Shown one piece after another: positions 36,297 through 44,414 of a stretch of DNA of 64,000 nucleotides. Origin of the DNA: CAYZMH01 sp964479445 (GTDB lineage Bacteria > Bacteroidota > Bacteroidia > Bacteroidales > GCA-2748055). Within the stretch, counting starts at the first letter, position 1. Each line of letters opens with the position of its first letter. The notes beneath the pieces are model-generated. The model had not been told where the DNA came from, did no database searches, and saw nothing but the letters and a program-made list of their open reading frames with translations. The stretch spans positions 1 through 64,000 of the forward strand of contig CAYZMH010000003.1 in the NCBI GenBank assembly GCA_964479445.1. Direction: 5' to 3'. The position numbers and the translations under genes are program-made.

Positions 36297-37073
36297 CTAC
36301 CACTCAACGGCTTTCACATTCATGATGGTCTTATGGTTGGGGGTATAGGTGCCGGAAAGGTCAAATTCCCATATCCATTGGTCATTCCGGCGTCCTTCAG
36401 GAAGCCGTGTATGGACCAGGGGGACGTGAACCGACTCACCACCGGTGGAGATGCCGGTCTCTTCCACATCGGTGACCAGGCATCCGGGTTTGCTGGTGAT
36501 CCATTCTATATGAGCCTCCTGGATGGTTTTGCGAAAACGGTCGTATTCGGTTTTCTGGAAATAGTTGCTCCGGCGTTTAATATGGTCTACCACTATAATA
36601 TCCAGCTGATTGAGCAGATTCAGAGAAATCATGGCATCGGGCTCAAAGAGGAGCGCGGGAATCTCGGGGGAGAAGAAATCGAGGTAATAGGTGGTGAGGT
36701 AATCTTCTTTGTGTCTGTTTATGTTCCAGGCAAACTCAACGGCACCGCCTGAAAGGTCAACCTCCTGGAGGGAGACATTGGGGAATTGCTGCATCCTCTT
36801 CCGGATTTGCGGCGGGTGGTAGATGTCTGCGAGCAGGATTTTTTTGAAGCGCTGACTGAGCTTTTCAATGGGGCAGTCCAGCAGCCATCCGGATCCCAGG
36901 ACTGCAATGGTCTGGATCTCCCTGTCGGTGAATGCCTCTTCAATGAATTTCCTGGTATGGTTGAGATGGCTCTGCCAGTGGTCTTTTTCGCGCATGTAGC
37001 GGTTGAGGATACCCTCCTGGTCGGAGATGTACTTCATCTTTTTAAGCATCCGTCTGTTACCGTTCAGAAACAT
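36297..37073 (-). CDS. Rossmann-like protein of unknown function (methyltransferase-like)
   Basis: A 258-residue cytoplasmic protein. Residues 50-85 read IAVLGSGWLLDCPIEKLSQRFKKILLADIY, a beta-loop-alpha-beta pattern like the SAM-binding motif I of class I methyltransferases, with an acidic residue at the end of strand 2. Later segments (DAMISLNLLNQLDI; SKPGCLVTDVEET) fit strands 4 and 5. No catalytic motif can be named. The start ATG at 37071-37073 is uncertain because two further in-frame ATGs follow within 13 codons. It lies between parE and plsC with separate spacers. Confidence 0.6.
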   Translation of the reverse strand: MFLNGNRRMLKKMKYISDQEGILNRYMREKDHWQSHLNHTRKFIEEAFTDREIQTIAVLGSGWLLDCPIEKLSQRFKKILLADIYHPPQIRKRMQQFPNVSLQEVDLSGGAVEFAWNINRHKEDYLTTYYLDFFSPEIPALLFEPDAMISLNLLNQLDIIVVDHIKRRSNYFQKTEYDRFRKTIQEAHIEWITSKPGCLVTDVEETGISTGGESVHVPLVHTRLPEGRRNDQWIWEFDLSGTYTPNHKTIMNVKAVEW

Positions 37074-37159
37074 GCGTGAGTTTTCCCCGAAGTTACGCCA
37101 AAAGAGGCAATTGAATATTAAGAATATCTTAAATTTCGGGAGTGCTGTCGTTTGCGTTT

Positions 37160-37933
37160 TTATTTTTCCGGCTGCCGCTGTTTTTCCCGTTCCAGTTCTC
37201 CGATTGCTTTTTGCATGATTTCACAGGTATGAGATTTCAGGGATTCGGCATCCAGGGATCGCACCGTTTCGGCAGGGATCTCGTCCAGTACGCGGATCAT
37301 TATCCTGCTGCGTCCTTTCAGCACCCAGCTTTTCTTCCCTCCGGGAAAGGTTTGTTCGGTACCAGCGTGTACAATGGGTATGATGCCGCATTCCATCCTT
37401 TTTGCCAGCAGAAAGGCGCCGTCCATGAAGGTGCGCATGGTGGCACTCCGTGTACGGGTTCCCTCGGGAAAGATCAACACGGAGGAGCCTTTTTTCATCT
37501 CTTTTTCTGCCCGGGTGATGAATTGCCGGCCCGACCGGGCATCTCTCCGGTCGATTTTAACCGCGTTGGTAAGGGAAAGTACCATGCCCACGAAAGGTAA
37601 TTTGAAATTCTCTGCTTTGGAGACCCATTTGAAAGGACGCCTGATCTTATACAGGGCCAGGATATCGACCAGTGAGCGGTGGTTTGCCACCAGCACCACC
37701 GGCCGGTTCCACGGGATCTTCTCCCTGCCTTCCAGCCTGAGTTTCCAGAATATTACCAGCGACTGGTAATGCCAGGCCCAGAAGGTGCCCATCATATGGG
37801 CCGCTACGCGCCGTTTATCCCACCAGAAAGTGCACAACCACACCAACAGGAAAAAGGGGGTAATCACCACAGAGGTTAACACCATGGTAATCCATGCAAG
37901 CAGGGAATATATTTTCAGGAGGGTGGTTCTCAT
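37160..37933 (-). CDS. plsC: 1-acyl-sn-glycerol-3-phosphate acyltransferase
   Basis: A 257-residue membrane enzyme that acylates lysophosphatidic acid to phosphatidic acid. The ATG at 37931-37933 is preferred; a longer reading would use TTG. Two N-terminal hydrophobic segments (about 8-40) precede the acyltransferase motifs NHRSLVD (HX4D), KAENFKLPFVG, and FPEGTRTRS (glycerol-phosphate-binding FPEGTR), then IPIVHAGTE. Length fits the family. It is divergent from the ECF sigma gene. Confidence 0.9.
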   Translation of the reverse strand: MRTTLLKIYSLLAWITMVLTSVVITPFFLLVWLCTFWWDKRRVAAHMMGTFWAWHYQSLVIFWKLRLEGREKIPWNRPVVLVANHRSLVDILALYKIRRPFKWVSKAENFKLPFVGMVLSLTNAVKIDRRDARSGRQFITRAEKEMKKGSSVLIFPEGTRTRSATMRTFMDGAFLLAKRMECGIIPIVHAGTEQTFPGGKKSWVLKGRSRIMIRVLDEIPAETVRSLDAESLKSHTCEIMQKAIGELEREKQRQPEK

Positions 37934-38035
37934 GGGTGAACGTCGTTCCGGGTGCAAATTAGAGATAAAATCTGAAATAGCCGGCTTTTTACATAAAGAT
38001 CATCCGCTAGCGGCTATGACTTTTCAGGAAAAACC

Positions 38036-38043
38036 TATCTTTA
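38036..38043 (+). promoter_or_regulatory. -7-like box (TATCTTTA) for the ECF sigma gene
   Basis: TATCTTTA is one mismatch from TAnnTTTG and lies 8 bases before the ATG at 38052. Confidence 0.35.
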
Positions 38044-38051
38044 CGGGAAGT

Positions 38052-38612
38052 ATGACCACCAAGCGCCCACTGCATACGAACGGATCCCTGGATGAGCGGA
38101 CGTTTGAACAGATGTTCCGCGAGTTTTTTCCTGCCCTGATGGCGTTTGCACGAAAATTCCTGTCCGATGAGGACGATGCCAGGGAGGTGGTTCATAACGT
38201 GTTTATCAACCTCTGGGAACGGCGAGAATCGATGGACCTCTCCACTTCGCTTAAATCATACCTCTTTACCTCGGTACACAACCGGTGCCTGAACCAGCTG
38301 CGCGACCGGAAAAAGTTCAGTTCCGACGAGGTGCCGGAGGTGGTTTCGGGTGCCAGCCTGGATCAGCACATGGAGGCGATGGAGCTGGAGAAAAAGATCG
38401 GGGAGGTGATCGCGCAGCTCCCGGAGAAGTGCCGGGAGATCTTCGAGCTGAACCGGTTCAAAGGGTACTCCTACGGGGAGATCGCGCAGAGGCTGGGGAT
38501 CTCGGTTAAGACGGTGGAGAACCAGATGTCGAAGGCACTGCGGGTGCTCAGGGAGCGGCTGGTGGATTACCTGGGGATTGTGGTGTGGGTGGTGGTGCAT
38601 GGGCTCAGCTAG
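38052..38612 (+). CDS. ECF RNA polymerase sigma factor (FecI-like)
   Basis: A 186-residue sigma-70 family factor. Region 2 spans about residues 18-90 (FREFFPALMAFARKFLSDEDDAREVVHNVFINLWERR) and region 4 about 120-170 (IAQLPEKCREIFELNRFKGYSYGEIAQRLGISVKTVENQMSKA split across the HTH). The ATG at 38052 is chosen because a -7-like box sits just before it; an in-frame ATG at 38016 would lie upstream of that box. The following genes encode a FecR anti-sigma factor and an STN-domain TonB receptor, so it should activate their transcription on a surface signal. The stop is followed by a minisatellite. Confidence 0.92.
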   Translation: MTTKRPLHTNGSLDERTFEQMFREFFPALMAFARKFLSDEDDAREVVHNVFINLWERRESMDLSTSLKSYLFTSVHNRCLNQLRDRKKFSSDEVPEVVSGASLDQHMEAMELEKKIGEVIAQLPEKCREIFELNRFKGYSYGEIAQRLGISVKTVENQMSKALRVLRERLVDYLGIVVWVVVHGLS

Positions 38613-38618
38613 TGGGTT

Positions 38619-38666
38619 CACGCAGAGGGTGTTGCACGCAGAGGGTGTTGCACGCAGAGGCGCAGA
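38619..38666 (+). repeat. 16-bp tandem repeat after the sigma gene
   Basis: CACGCAGAGGGTGTTG occurs at 38619 and 38635, with a third partial copy at 38651 that grades into the neighbouring 35-bp repeat (shared CGCAGAG core). Confidence 0.85.
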
Positions 38667-38680
38667 GACGCAGGTTACAG

Positions 38681-38907
38681 CAGGACGATTGGAGACGCAG
38701 AGAAGCGGGTTACAGCAGGACGATTGGAGGCGCAGAGAAGCGGGTTACAGCAGGACGATTGGAGGCGCAGAGAAGCGGGTTACAGNNNNNNNNNNNNNNN
38801 NNNNNNNNNNNNNNNNNNNNNNNNNNNNNNNNNNNNNNNNNNNNNNNNNNNNNNNNNNNNNNNNNNNNNNNNNNNNNNNNNNNNNCAGGACGATTGGAGG
38901 CGCAGAG
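38681..38907 (+). repeat. 35-bp minisatellite interrupted by an assembly gap
   Basis: Three full 35-bp units start at 38681, 38716 and 38751 (unit: CAGGACGATTGGAGGCGCAG then AGAAGCGGGTTACAG; the first has one base change). After 100 N (38786-38885) a partial unit of 22 bases resumes exactly in phase at 38886. The unit has no stop codon in any plus-strand frame, which creates false open frames. True copy number is unknown. Confidence 0.92.
38786..38885. other. Assembly gap of 100 N inside the 35-bp minisatellite
   Basis: Exactly 100 N, the usual placeholder for a scaffold gap of unknown size. Both flanks are in phase with the repeat. Confidence 0.99.
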
Positions 38908-38987
38908 GTTGGTGGTGTTGGGAGGATTTTTGCGATACAGATAGGGGTAGAGGGGAAGTTGAGTGTGGTACAAGTGAAGATAAGACC

Positions 38988-40097
38988 ATGAGCGAAGAGT
39001 TGTCACATAGTGCTTTTTACGAACGGGCGGTTCGGTATTTGTCGGGCGAAATGCCGGATAAGGAGCGGCGTGTCTTTGAGGAGGAGCTGGCAGGTGACAG
39101 GGAGATGAGGGAGCGGTTGGACGAATTCAGGAAGATCTGGACAGGGGTGGATTTGATAAAGGCTCGTGAGGAGTATGACATGGATCATGAGTGGAATGTA
39201 TTGCGGGATAAGCTTGGATGGTCAATAGATGAGATAATTAGGAGTGGAGGCAGAGGTGAGAATATTGAGAAAGATGAGAAAGGGGAGAGCAGGAATGGAG
39301 AGATTGGTATGCCAGGTGAGAGAGGGACGGGTATGCCGGTACGTTCGCTGCGGTATTACCTGGTGCGGATTGCTGCCGCGTTGGTTATCGGGTTCCTGGG
39401 GGTGGCCGGGTGGTATTACGGAAGGCAGGCGCTGTGGTATGATCACTACTCGGTGGAGCGTGGAACGGAGGTTTTCCAGTTGCCGGATGGCAGTGAGGTT
39501 ACGCTGAACGAAGGATCTGAACTGGCCTGGTTCAACAGGTCGGATCGTGGTGAGCGGAAGGTGAAACTGGAGGGTGAGGCTTATTTCGAGGTGGTTCGTA
39601 ACCCATCGGTGCCGTTTCGGATTGAGGCGGGGGCTGCGCAGGTTGAAGTGCTGGGTACAAGCTTTAATGTGCGGGCATACAAGGATATTGAGACCGTGGA
39701 GGTTACGGTTGAATCGGGAGTGGTGGCGCTGCGGTCTGATCGTGGTGATGCCGGGGAGCTCGTATTGAAAAAGGGTAATTCGGGGGTCTATCACCGGTCG
39801 GATCGTGATCTGGAGCTGGTAAAAAAGGCGGATCCTAACGTGCTTGCCTGGAAAACCCGGGAGATCGTATTTGACCGTACTACCCTGGCGGAGGCGGCTG
39901 AGGTGATCAGCCGGGTGTACCATACCAGGGTGGAGCTGGCCGATCCGGCGCTGGGGCGTTGTGAGATCACGGTTACTTTCCGCGGCCAGGAACTGGAGTC
40001 AATCCTTCATGTGCTGACCGGAATGTTGGACCTGGAGGTGAAAAGGAGGGGTGAGTGGATTGTCCTGGACGGACCGGGTTGCCGGGGGAGTGAATGA
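38988..40097 (+). CDS. FecR family anti-sigma factor
   Basis: A 369-residue inner-membrane protein. The cytoplasmic N-terminus (about 1-85) should hold the sigma factor; residues 87-117 are a low-complexity Gly/Glu/Lys-rich linker; one transmembrane helix lies at about 122-143 (LVRIAAALVIGFLGVAGWYYG); the periplasmic FecR domain spans about 155-260 (TEVFQLPDGSEVTLNEGSEL, GEAYFEVVRNPSVPF, VEVLGTSFNVRAY), and a DUF4974 domain closes the protein (about 295-365; VISRVYHTRVELADP). The ATG at 38988 lies past the repeats; readings through the N run are artefacts. It relays the receptor signal to the ECF sigma factor. Confidence 0.92.
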   Translation: MSEELSHSAFYERAVRYLSGEMPDKERRVFEEELAGDREMRERLDEFRKIWTGVDLIKAREEYDMDHEWNVLRDKLGWSIDEIIRSGGRGENIEKDEKGESRNGEIGMPGERGTGMPVRSLRYYLVRIAAALVIGFLGVAGWYYGRQALWYDHYSVERGTEVFQLPDGSEVTLNEGSELAWFNRSDRGERKVKLEGEAYFEVVRNPSVPFRIEAGAAQVEVLGTSFNVRAYKDIETVEVTVESGVVALRSDRGDAGELVLKKGNSGVYHRSDRDLELVKKADPNVLAWKTREIVFDRTTLAEAAEVISRVYHTRVELADPALGRCEITVTFRGQELESILHVLTGMLDLEVKRRGEWIVLDGPGCRGSE

Positions 40098-40294
40098 GTG
40101 GGGGGGTGCCGGGTTGTTACAGGAAGGTACGTGGGGTTGTAAGCGGACAGGGGCCGGGGTTCAGGTCGGGTTCCTGTGACCGGGGGCCAGGTGGATCCTG
40201 ATTAGCGGGAATGTTGAGGTTCACGGGGTCATCCAAGGTATTATGCCGGGAGAGAATTTAAAAGGGTACATGCAATCTTAGAGGGTCGGAAATC

Positions 40295-42961
40295 ATGCTG
40301 AAAGCATCGGATTATACCATATTTTTCATTGTTTTTTCTATGCTCGTTCCGGCTGCGACCCTGGCGCAGGAAAACCCGCTCAGGCAAGAGGTTACGGTGG
40401 TGGCGGAGGGGGTGCCATTGAAGAGGGTGATGTCGGATATCGAGAATCAGACGGGGTTGAGTTTTGCTTACCGGAGCCGGTTGCTGGATGAGGATGAACC
40501 GGTTACCCTGAATTTTAAATATGTACCGTTGGAGGAGGTGCTGGAGGAGTTGTTTGGAGAGCGTTCCCTGGATTTTCGCGTGGTGGAGCGGCAGATTATT
40601 CTCAACCGGCAGCCGGGGCAGGGGAAGGATCCGGCAGGGGATCAGTCTGACCGGGAGGAAGCTGGTCAGGATCCATACACCGTCAACGGGTATGTCAAGG
40701 ATGGTGCTACCGGGGAGGTGCTTATTGGCGCATCGGTGGCGGTCAGAGGCAGTAGCAGCGGGGCAATTACCAATAAGTACGGATTCTTTTCGCTTACGCT
40801 GAACGAGCCCGCGGATAGTTTGTCTTGCTCTTTTGTAGGCTACCGCCCCCGCTCGGTGGCGTTGAGCGGCAGGGATCAGTACGTGGTGTTCGGACTGGAG
40901 GAGCGGTCTGTGGAGATCAGGGAGGTGGTGGTCTACTCGGATGAATCGGTGGATGAGATCCGGACCAAGCGGGGATCGGAAGACCGGTTGCGGCCGGAGG
41001 CGGTACAGCAGATGCCGGCCCTGTTCGGGGAGAAGGATGTGATCAAGTCGCTCGCAGCGATCCCGGGGGTGAAGTTTTTCGGTGATGGCTCCACCATCTT
41101 CTATGTAAGGGGCGGGAGCCGCGACCAGAACCTGGTGACCATTGACGAGGCACCTATTTACAATCCGACCCACCTGCTGGGATTCTTTTCGACGGTGGTT
41201 CCCGATGCGGTGAAGGATATCCAGGTGTACAAGGGAGATTTCCCTGCCAATTACGGGGGGAGGCTCTCTTCGCTGGTGGATATCCGGACCAAGGACGGGA
41301 ATATGCAGCAGTTTGGTATGAACGGAAGTGTGGGATTGCTTTCCAGCCGGCTTTCCCTGGAGGGACCCATCTGGAAGGATCATATCTCCTATTTTGTATC
41401 GGGGCGCCGCTCTTATATTTACAAACCTATCCACCAGGTGGCAGAGGAGTTGAAGGATCTGCATTTTGCCGATCTCCATCTGAAACTGAATTACCGGATC
41501 AACGAGAACAACCGGGTGTTCTTTGCACATTATAGTGGTCGGGATAATTTTGAACAGGGCAATACGCGTGCACGTACTTCAGGGATTAACTGGCAAAATT
41601 CGACTACCACACTGCGCTGGAATCATCTCTTTTCCGACCGGCTGTTCAGCAATACGACATTGTACGGGAGCCGCTACGACTACTACCTGAACACCAACAT
41701 CCAGCAGGGTGATTACTGGTATTCCCACATCGATAATTTCAGTCTGAAAACCGATTTCACCTGGTACCTGGCCCCGGGAAACACCCTGCGGTTCGGGGCC
41801 CGACTCGCGGAGCATTTTTTCAATCCTGGTAACTACTACGATGATCACGAGATCCTCCCGCTGCCCTATGTGATCTCCACGCGAAGGGCAAGGGAGTCGG
41901 CACTCTACCTCAGCGACCAGTGGATCCTCTCCGATCGCTTATCGCTGAGGATGGGGCTGCGGCTCACCGGCTGGAGCAATGTGGGGGAGGCGGTGGAATA
42001 CAGCTTCGACGAAAATCAGCTCGATTCAACGCATTACAACCCGGGTGAAGTATACCATACCTATGTACGGCTGGATCCGAGAATGAGTGCGGTGTTCAAA
42101 GCTTCCGAGCGGGACGTGCTCACGTTGAGTTTCAGCCGGACACACCAGTTCGAGCACCTGATCACCAACTCCATCAGTCCGTTCACCACCCTGGAAGTAT
42201 GGCTCCCCAGCGCTCCGCAGATCCGCCCCCAGCGTGCCGATCAGCTTGGGTTAGGGTATCACAGGTCGTTCCGTGTAAACGGACTCGAATTTAAAACCGA
42301 GGTGTATTACAAGTGGATGACGAACCAGATCGATTACCGCGATCATGCGCGCATGCTGATGAACCCGTTCGTGGAGTACGAGCTGCGGTTCGGGAGCGGC
42401 CGGGCGTACGGATGGGAAACGATGATTAAAAAGAAGCGGGGAGCGCTCACCGGTTGGCTTTCTTATACGCTGTCGAGGTCGGTTTACCATATCCCTGAAA
42501 TCAACGGGGGAGAGGCGTATCCATCGTATTCCGACCGGCCCCATGATGTATCGCTGTTCCTGGCGTGGCAGTTTTTGCCGCGGGTTTCGATATCGGCTAA
42601 TTTTACCTATATGACCGGTGCCCCGTTTACGAGTCCGACCGGTTTTTACCTCTATGACGACTACCAGGTGCCGGTGTATGATGCCCGCAACAACGACCGG
42701 CTGCCTGATTACCACCGCCTGGATGTGGCCCTGAGGTGGCAGCTTAACAAGCGCGAGTCCCGGTTCAGGCATAACCTCACCCTCTCGTTTTATAACCTCT
42801 ACGGGCGCAAGAACCCGGTGGCGATCCATTTCAACAAGATGGAGAATTCGGACGGGAACCTGGTGGTCCCGTACAACTATTACTCCCGCCCCGATCTGCT
42901 GCCCACGCAGTTTTACCTCTATAAAATGATCCCTTCGCTGAGCTATCAATTTGGATTCTGA
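40295..42961 (+). CDS. TonB-dependent receptor with STN signalling domain
   Basis: An 888-residue outer-membrane receptor. After signal peptide (to about 25, ...ATLAQ) comes an STN domain (about 30-105; VPLKRVMSDIENQTGLSFAY), a CarboxypepD_reg domain (about 128-205; VNGYVKDGATGEVLIGASV), a plug domain (about 230-335; MPALFGEKDVIKSLAAIPGV, FYVRGGSRDQNLVTIDEAPI) and a 22-strand barrel ending SYQFGF with the terminal aromatic. The STN domain is what contacts FecR, so this receptor probably both imports a ligand and signals its presence. It differs from SusC by lacking a SusD partner; a DUF4249 lipoprotein follows instead. Confidence 0.93.
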   Translation: MLKASDYTIFFIVFSMLVPAATLAQENPLRQEVTVVAEGVPLKRVMSDIENQTGLSFAYRSRLLDEDEPVTLNFKYVPLEEVLEELFGERSLDFRVVERQIILNRQPGQGKDPAGDQSDREEAGQDPYTVNGYVKDGATGEVLIGASVAVRGSSSGAITNKYGFFSLTLNEPADSLSCSFVGYRPRSVALSGRDQYVVFGLEERSVEIREVVVYSDESVDEIRTKRGSEDRLRPEAVQQMPALFGEKDVIKSLAAIPGVKFFGDGSTIFYVRGGSRDQNLVTIDEAPIYNPTHLLGFFSTVVPDAVKDIQVYKGDFPANYGGRLSSLVDIRTKDGNMQQFGMNGSVGLLSSRLSLEGPIWKDHISYFVSGRRSYIYKPIHQVAEELKDLHFADLHLKLNYRINENNRVFFAHYSGRDNFEQGNTRARTSGINWQNSTTTLRWNHLFSDRLFSNTTLYGSRYDYYLNTNIQQGDYWYSHIDNFSLKTDFTWYLAPGNTLRFGARLAEHFFNPGNYYDDHEILPLPYVISTRRARESALYLSDQWILSDRLSLRMGLRLTGWSNVGEAVEYSFDENQLDSTHYNPGEVYHTYVRLDPRMSAVFKASERDVLTLSFSRTHQFEHLITNSISPFTTLEVWLPSAPQIRPQRADQLGLGYHRSFRVNGLEFKTEVYYKWMTNQIDYRDHARMLMNPFVEYELRFGSGRAYGWETMIKKKRGALTGWLSYTLSRSVYHIPEINGGEAYPSYSDRPHDVSLFLAWQFLPRVSISANFTYMTGAPFTSPTGFYLYDDYQVPVYDARNNDRLPDYHRLDVALRWQLNKRESRFRHNLTLSFYNLYGRKNPVAIHFNKMENSDGNLVVPYNYYSRPDLLPTQFYLYKMIPSLSYQFGF

Positions 42962-42963
42962 TT

Positions 42964-43175
42964 ATGGGAAAAAACAAAAAATACAGCGTGTTGAAAAGAG
43001 ACTCTTCCCGGGGAGCCGGGTTACCGGGAAGGGGGACACCGGGGGCCAGGACACCGGGATGGGTAACACCGGGAAGGGGGACACCGGGGGCCAGGACACC
43101 GGGATGGGTAACACCGGGAACCGGGACACCCGGGGATGTTTTTCACCGGTGGATGTGGTTGCTCCCGGTTGTTTT
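42964..43175 (+). repeat. In-frame 15-bp minisatellite (45-bp higher order) in the 5' end of the DUF4249 gene
   Basis: From about 43028 seven 15-bp units share RACACCGGG or a close variant; they are arranged as a 45-bp three-unit block repeated at 43031 and 43076. The ATG at 42964, two bases after the receptor stop, opens a frame reading a basic start (MGKNKKYSVLKRDSS) and then xxTPG pentapeptides (RGTPG, ARTPG, WVTPG). That frame continues into the lipoprotein signal if the duplicated 55 bases around the N run are merged. Confidence 0.85.
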
Positions 43176-43275
43176 NNNNNNNNNNNNNNNNNNNNNNNNN
43201 NNNNNNNNNNNNNNNNNNNNNNNNNNNNNNNNNNNNNNNNNNNNNNNNNNNNNNNNNNNNNNNNNNNNNNNNNNN
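43176..43275. other. Assembly gap of 100 N, probably spurious
   Basis: Exactly 100 N. The 55 bases before the gap (43121-43175) are identical to the 55 after it (43276-43330), as expected for two contig ends that overlap rather than a real gap. Confidence 0.97.
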
Positions 43276-43307
43276 CCGGGACACCCGGGGATGTTTTTCA
43301 CCGGTGG

Positions 43308-44132
43308 ATGTGGTTGCTCCCGGTTGTTTTCCTGCTGGTTTTCACGGGATGTTACGAGGAGATCGATTGGGAGCCGGAGGAGAGCGGGGAGAAGCGCCTC
43401 GTGGTGGATGCCCTGATCACCAATGAAGCGAAGGCGCATGCCGTGAAATTGAGTACCACGTTTTCGGGCATCGACGGGGATCCGGAGCCGGTTAGCGGGG
43501 CGGAGGTGATCCTCACCGACGGGGAGCAGGTGGAGATGCTCACCGAGTCGGCGGGTGAACCCGGAACGTACTTTACCGGTGAGGATATGCGGGCTGTGGT
43601 TAATAAACAGTACGGACTGCGTATCCGGTACGCGGATGAAGAGATCTGGGGGGTTGCCCGCATGGAGGCGGTGACGCCTATCCGGTACCCGAGGTATTAC
43701 AGGGTGAGCGATGACCCCGAACTGTATGAGTTCTGGTTACCCGGAAGCGATGGTCCGGCCATCATGGAGCTGGAACTGGATTGGTCGGGTGTTGAGGGCT
43801 ATGAGGGCTTGCCGGCAGCGGAGACCCACGCGGTGGTGAAGGAGTATTTTTTCAGTGCCCTAACCGTGGATGTGAATGAGATCTTTTCAGCGGACCGCGA
43901 CCGGGTGCGAATTCCCCCCGGAACCGGGGTGGTGGTCTCCAAGTATTCGCTGTCGGATGGCTACGCCGAGTACCTGCGCGGGATGCTCTCGGAGACTACC
44001 TGGAACGGGGGTACGTTTGATGTGAAAGCCGGCAATCCGTTGTCCAACCTGACTAACGATGCGGTAGGGTATTTTGCAGTTTGTACGGTCGTGCGGGATA
44101 CCATGATTTTTCAGCCGGGGATGATGCAGTAA
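43308..44132 (+). CDS. DUF4249 family surface lipoprotein
   Basis: The intact part is 274 residues from the ATG at 43308: hydrophobic MWLLPVVFLLVFTGC with lipobox FTGC, then acidic residues (YEEIDW) that resemble a surface-export signal of Bacteroidota lipoproteins. The mature part has DUF4249 features: KRLVVDALITNEAKAHAVKLS, VSGAEVILTDGE, GTYFTGEDMRAVVNKQYGLRI. These proteins sit beside STN/TonB receptors and probably help capture the ligand. If the flanking 55-bp duplication is merged, the gene would start at 42964 and encode 337 residues, with a repeat inside the signal-peptide n-region. Start therefore uncertain. Confidence 0.8.
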   Translation: MWLLPVVFLLVFTGCYEEIDWEPEESGEKRLVVDALITNEAKAHAVKLSTTFSGIDGDPEPVSGAEVILTDGEQVEMLTESAGEPGTYFTGEDMRAVVNKQYGLRIRYADEEIWGVARMEAVTPIRYPRYYRVSDDPELYEFWLPGSDGPAIMELELDWSGVEGYEGLPAAETHAVVKEYFFSALTVDVNEIFSADRDRVRIPPGTGVVVSKYSLSDGYAEYLRGMLSETTWNGGTFDVKAGNPLSNLTNDAVGYFAVCTVVRDTMIFQPGMMQ

Positions 44133-44414
44133 TACAACCTGCCCAATCTCATGGAATAATCGACCTGGAGGCTGTTCAAACCATATACTCTGGCATACAA
44201 AGTTTCCCGTTTAACCGGGGCGACAGGTGATCATTGATTTCTGCCATGTAATGAGAAAGCTTTTTTACGGAACGGGAAGCCCTGGTTGGTTGATCCTGTT
44301 GGAGCAGGTTTATTGGGGTTGAAGCAAGTGCCTGCATCTTACTTCAAAATCATGCAGGTTGATACAGATAAGAGCAAGATACTCCATAATGAAAGGGGTT
44401 GCTTCCGTTGAGGA
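44133..44414. other. Spacer with no recognisable feature
   Basis: About 280 bases between the DUF4249 stop and the convergent lipoprotein gene. No convincing coding frame, hairpin with T run, or repeat was found here. Confidence 0.5.

Noticed and set aside
38681..38907. 35-bp repeat as a CRISPR array
   Set aside because: Units are head-to-tail with no spacers between them, are not palindromic, and no cas genes are nearby. It is a tandem minisatellite.
38578..38991. Open reading frames crossing the first N run
   Set aside because: They exist only because the repeat unit lacks stops and the N run is read as unknown residues; the sigma stop at 38610-38612 and the FecR ATG at 38988 bound the real genes.
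40241..41530. Minus-strand open frame of 429 codons
   Set aside because: Antisense to the TonB receptor, composition rich in H, R, P, Q typical of shadow frames; the plus-strand gene has clear domains.
42951..44132. A 393-residue frame crossing the second N run
   Set aside because: It joins the left-flank frame that reads KGDTG/GQDTG to the DUF4249 frame only because of the arbitrary 100-base gap length. With the 55-bp overlap merged, the frame from 42964 is the continuous one.
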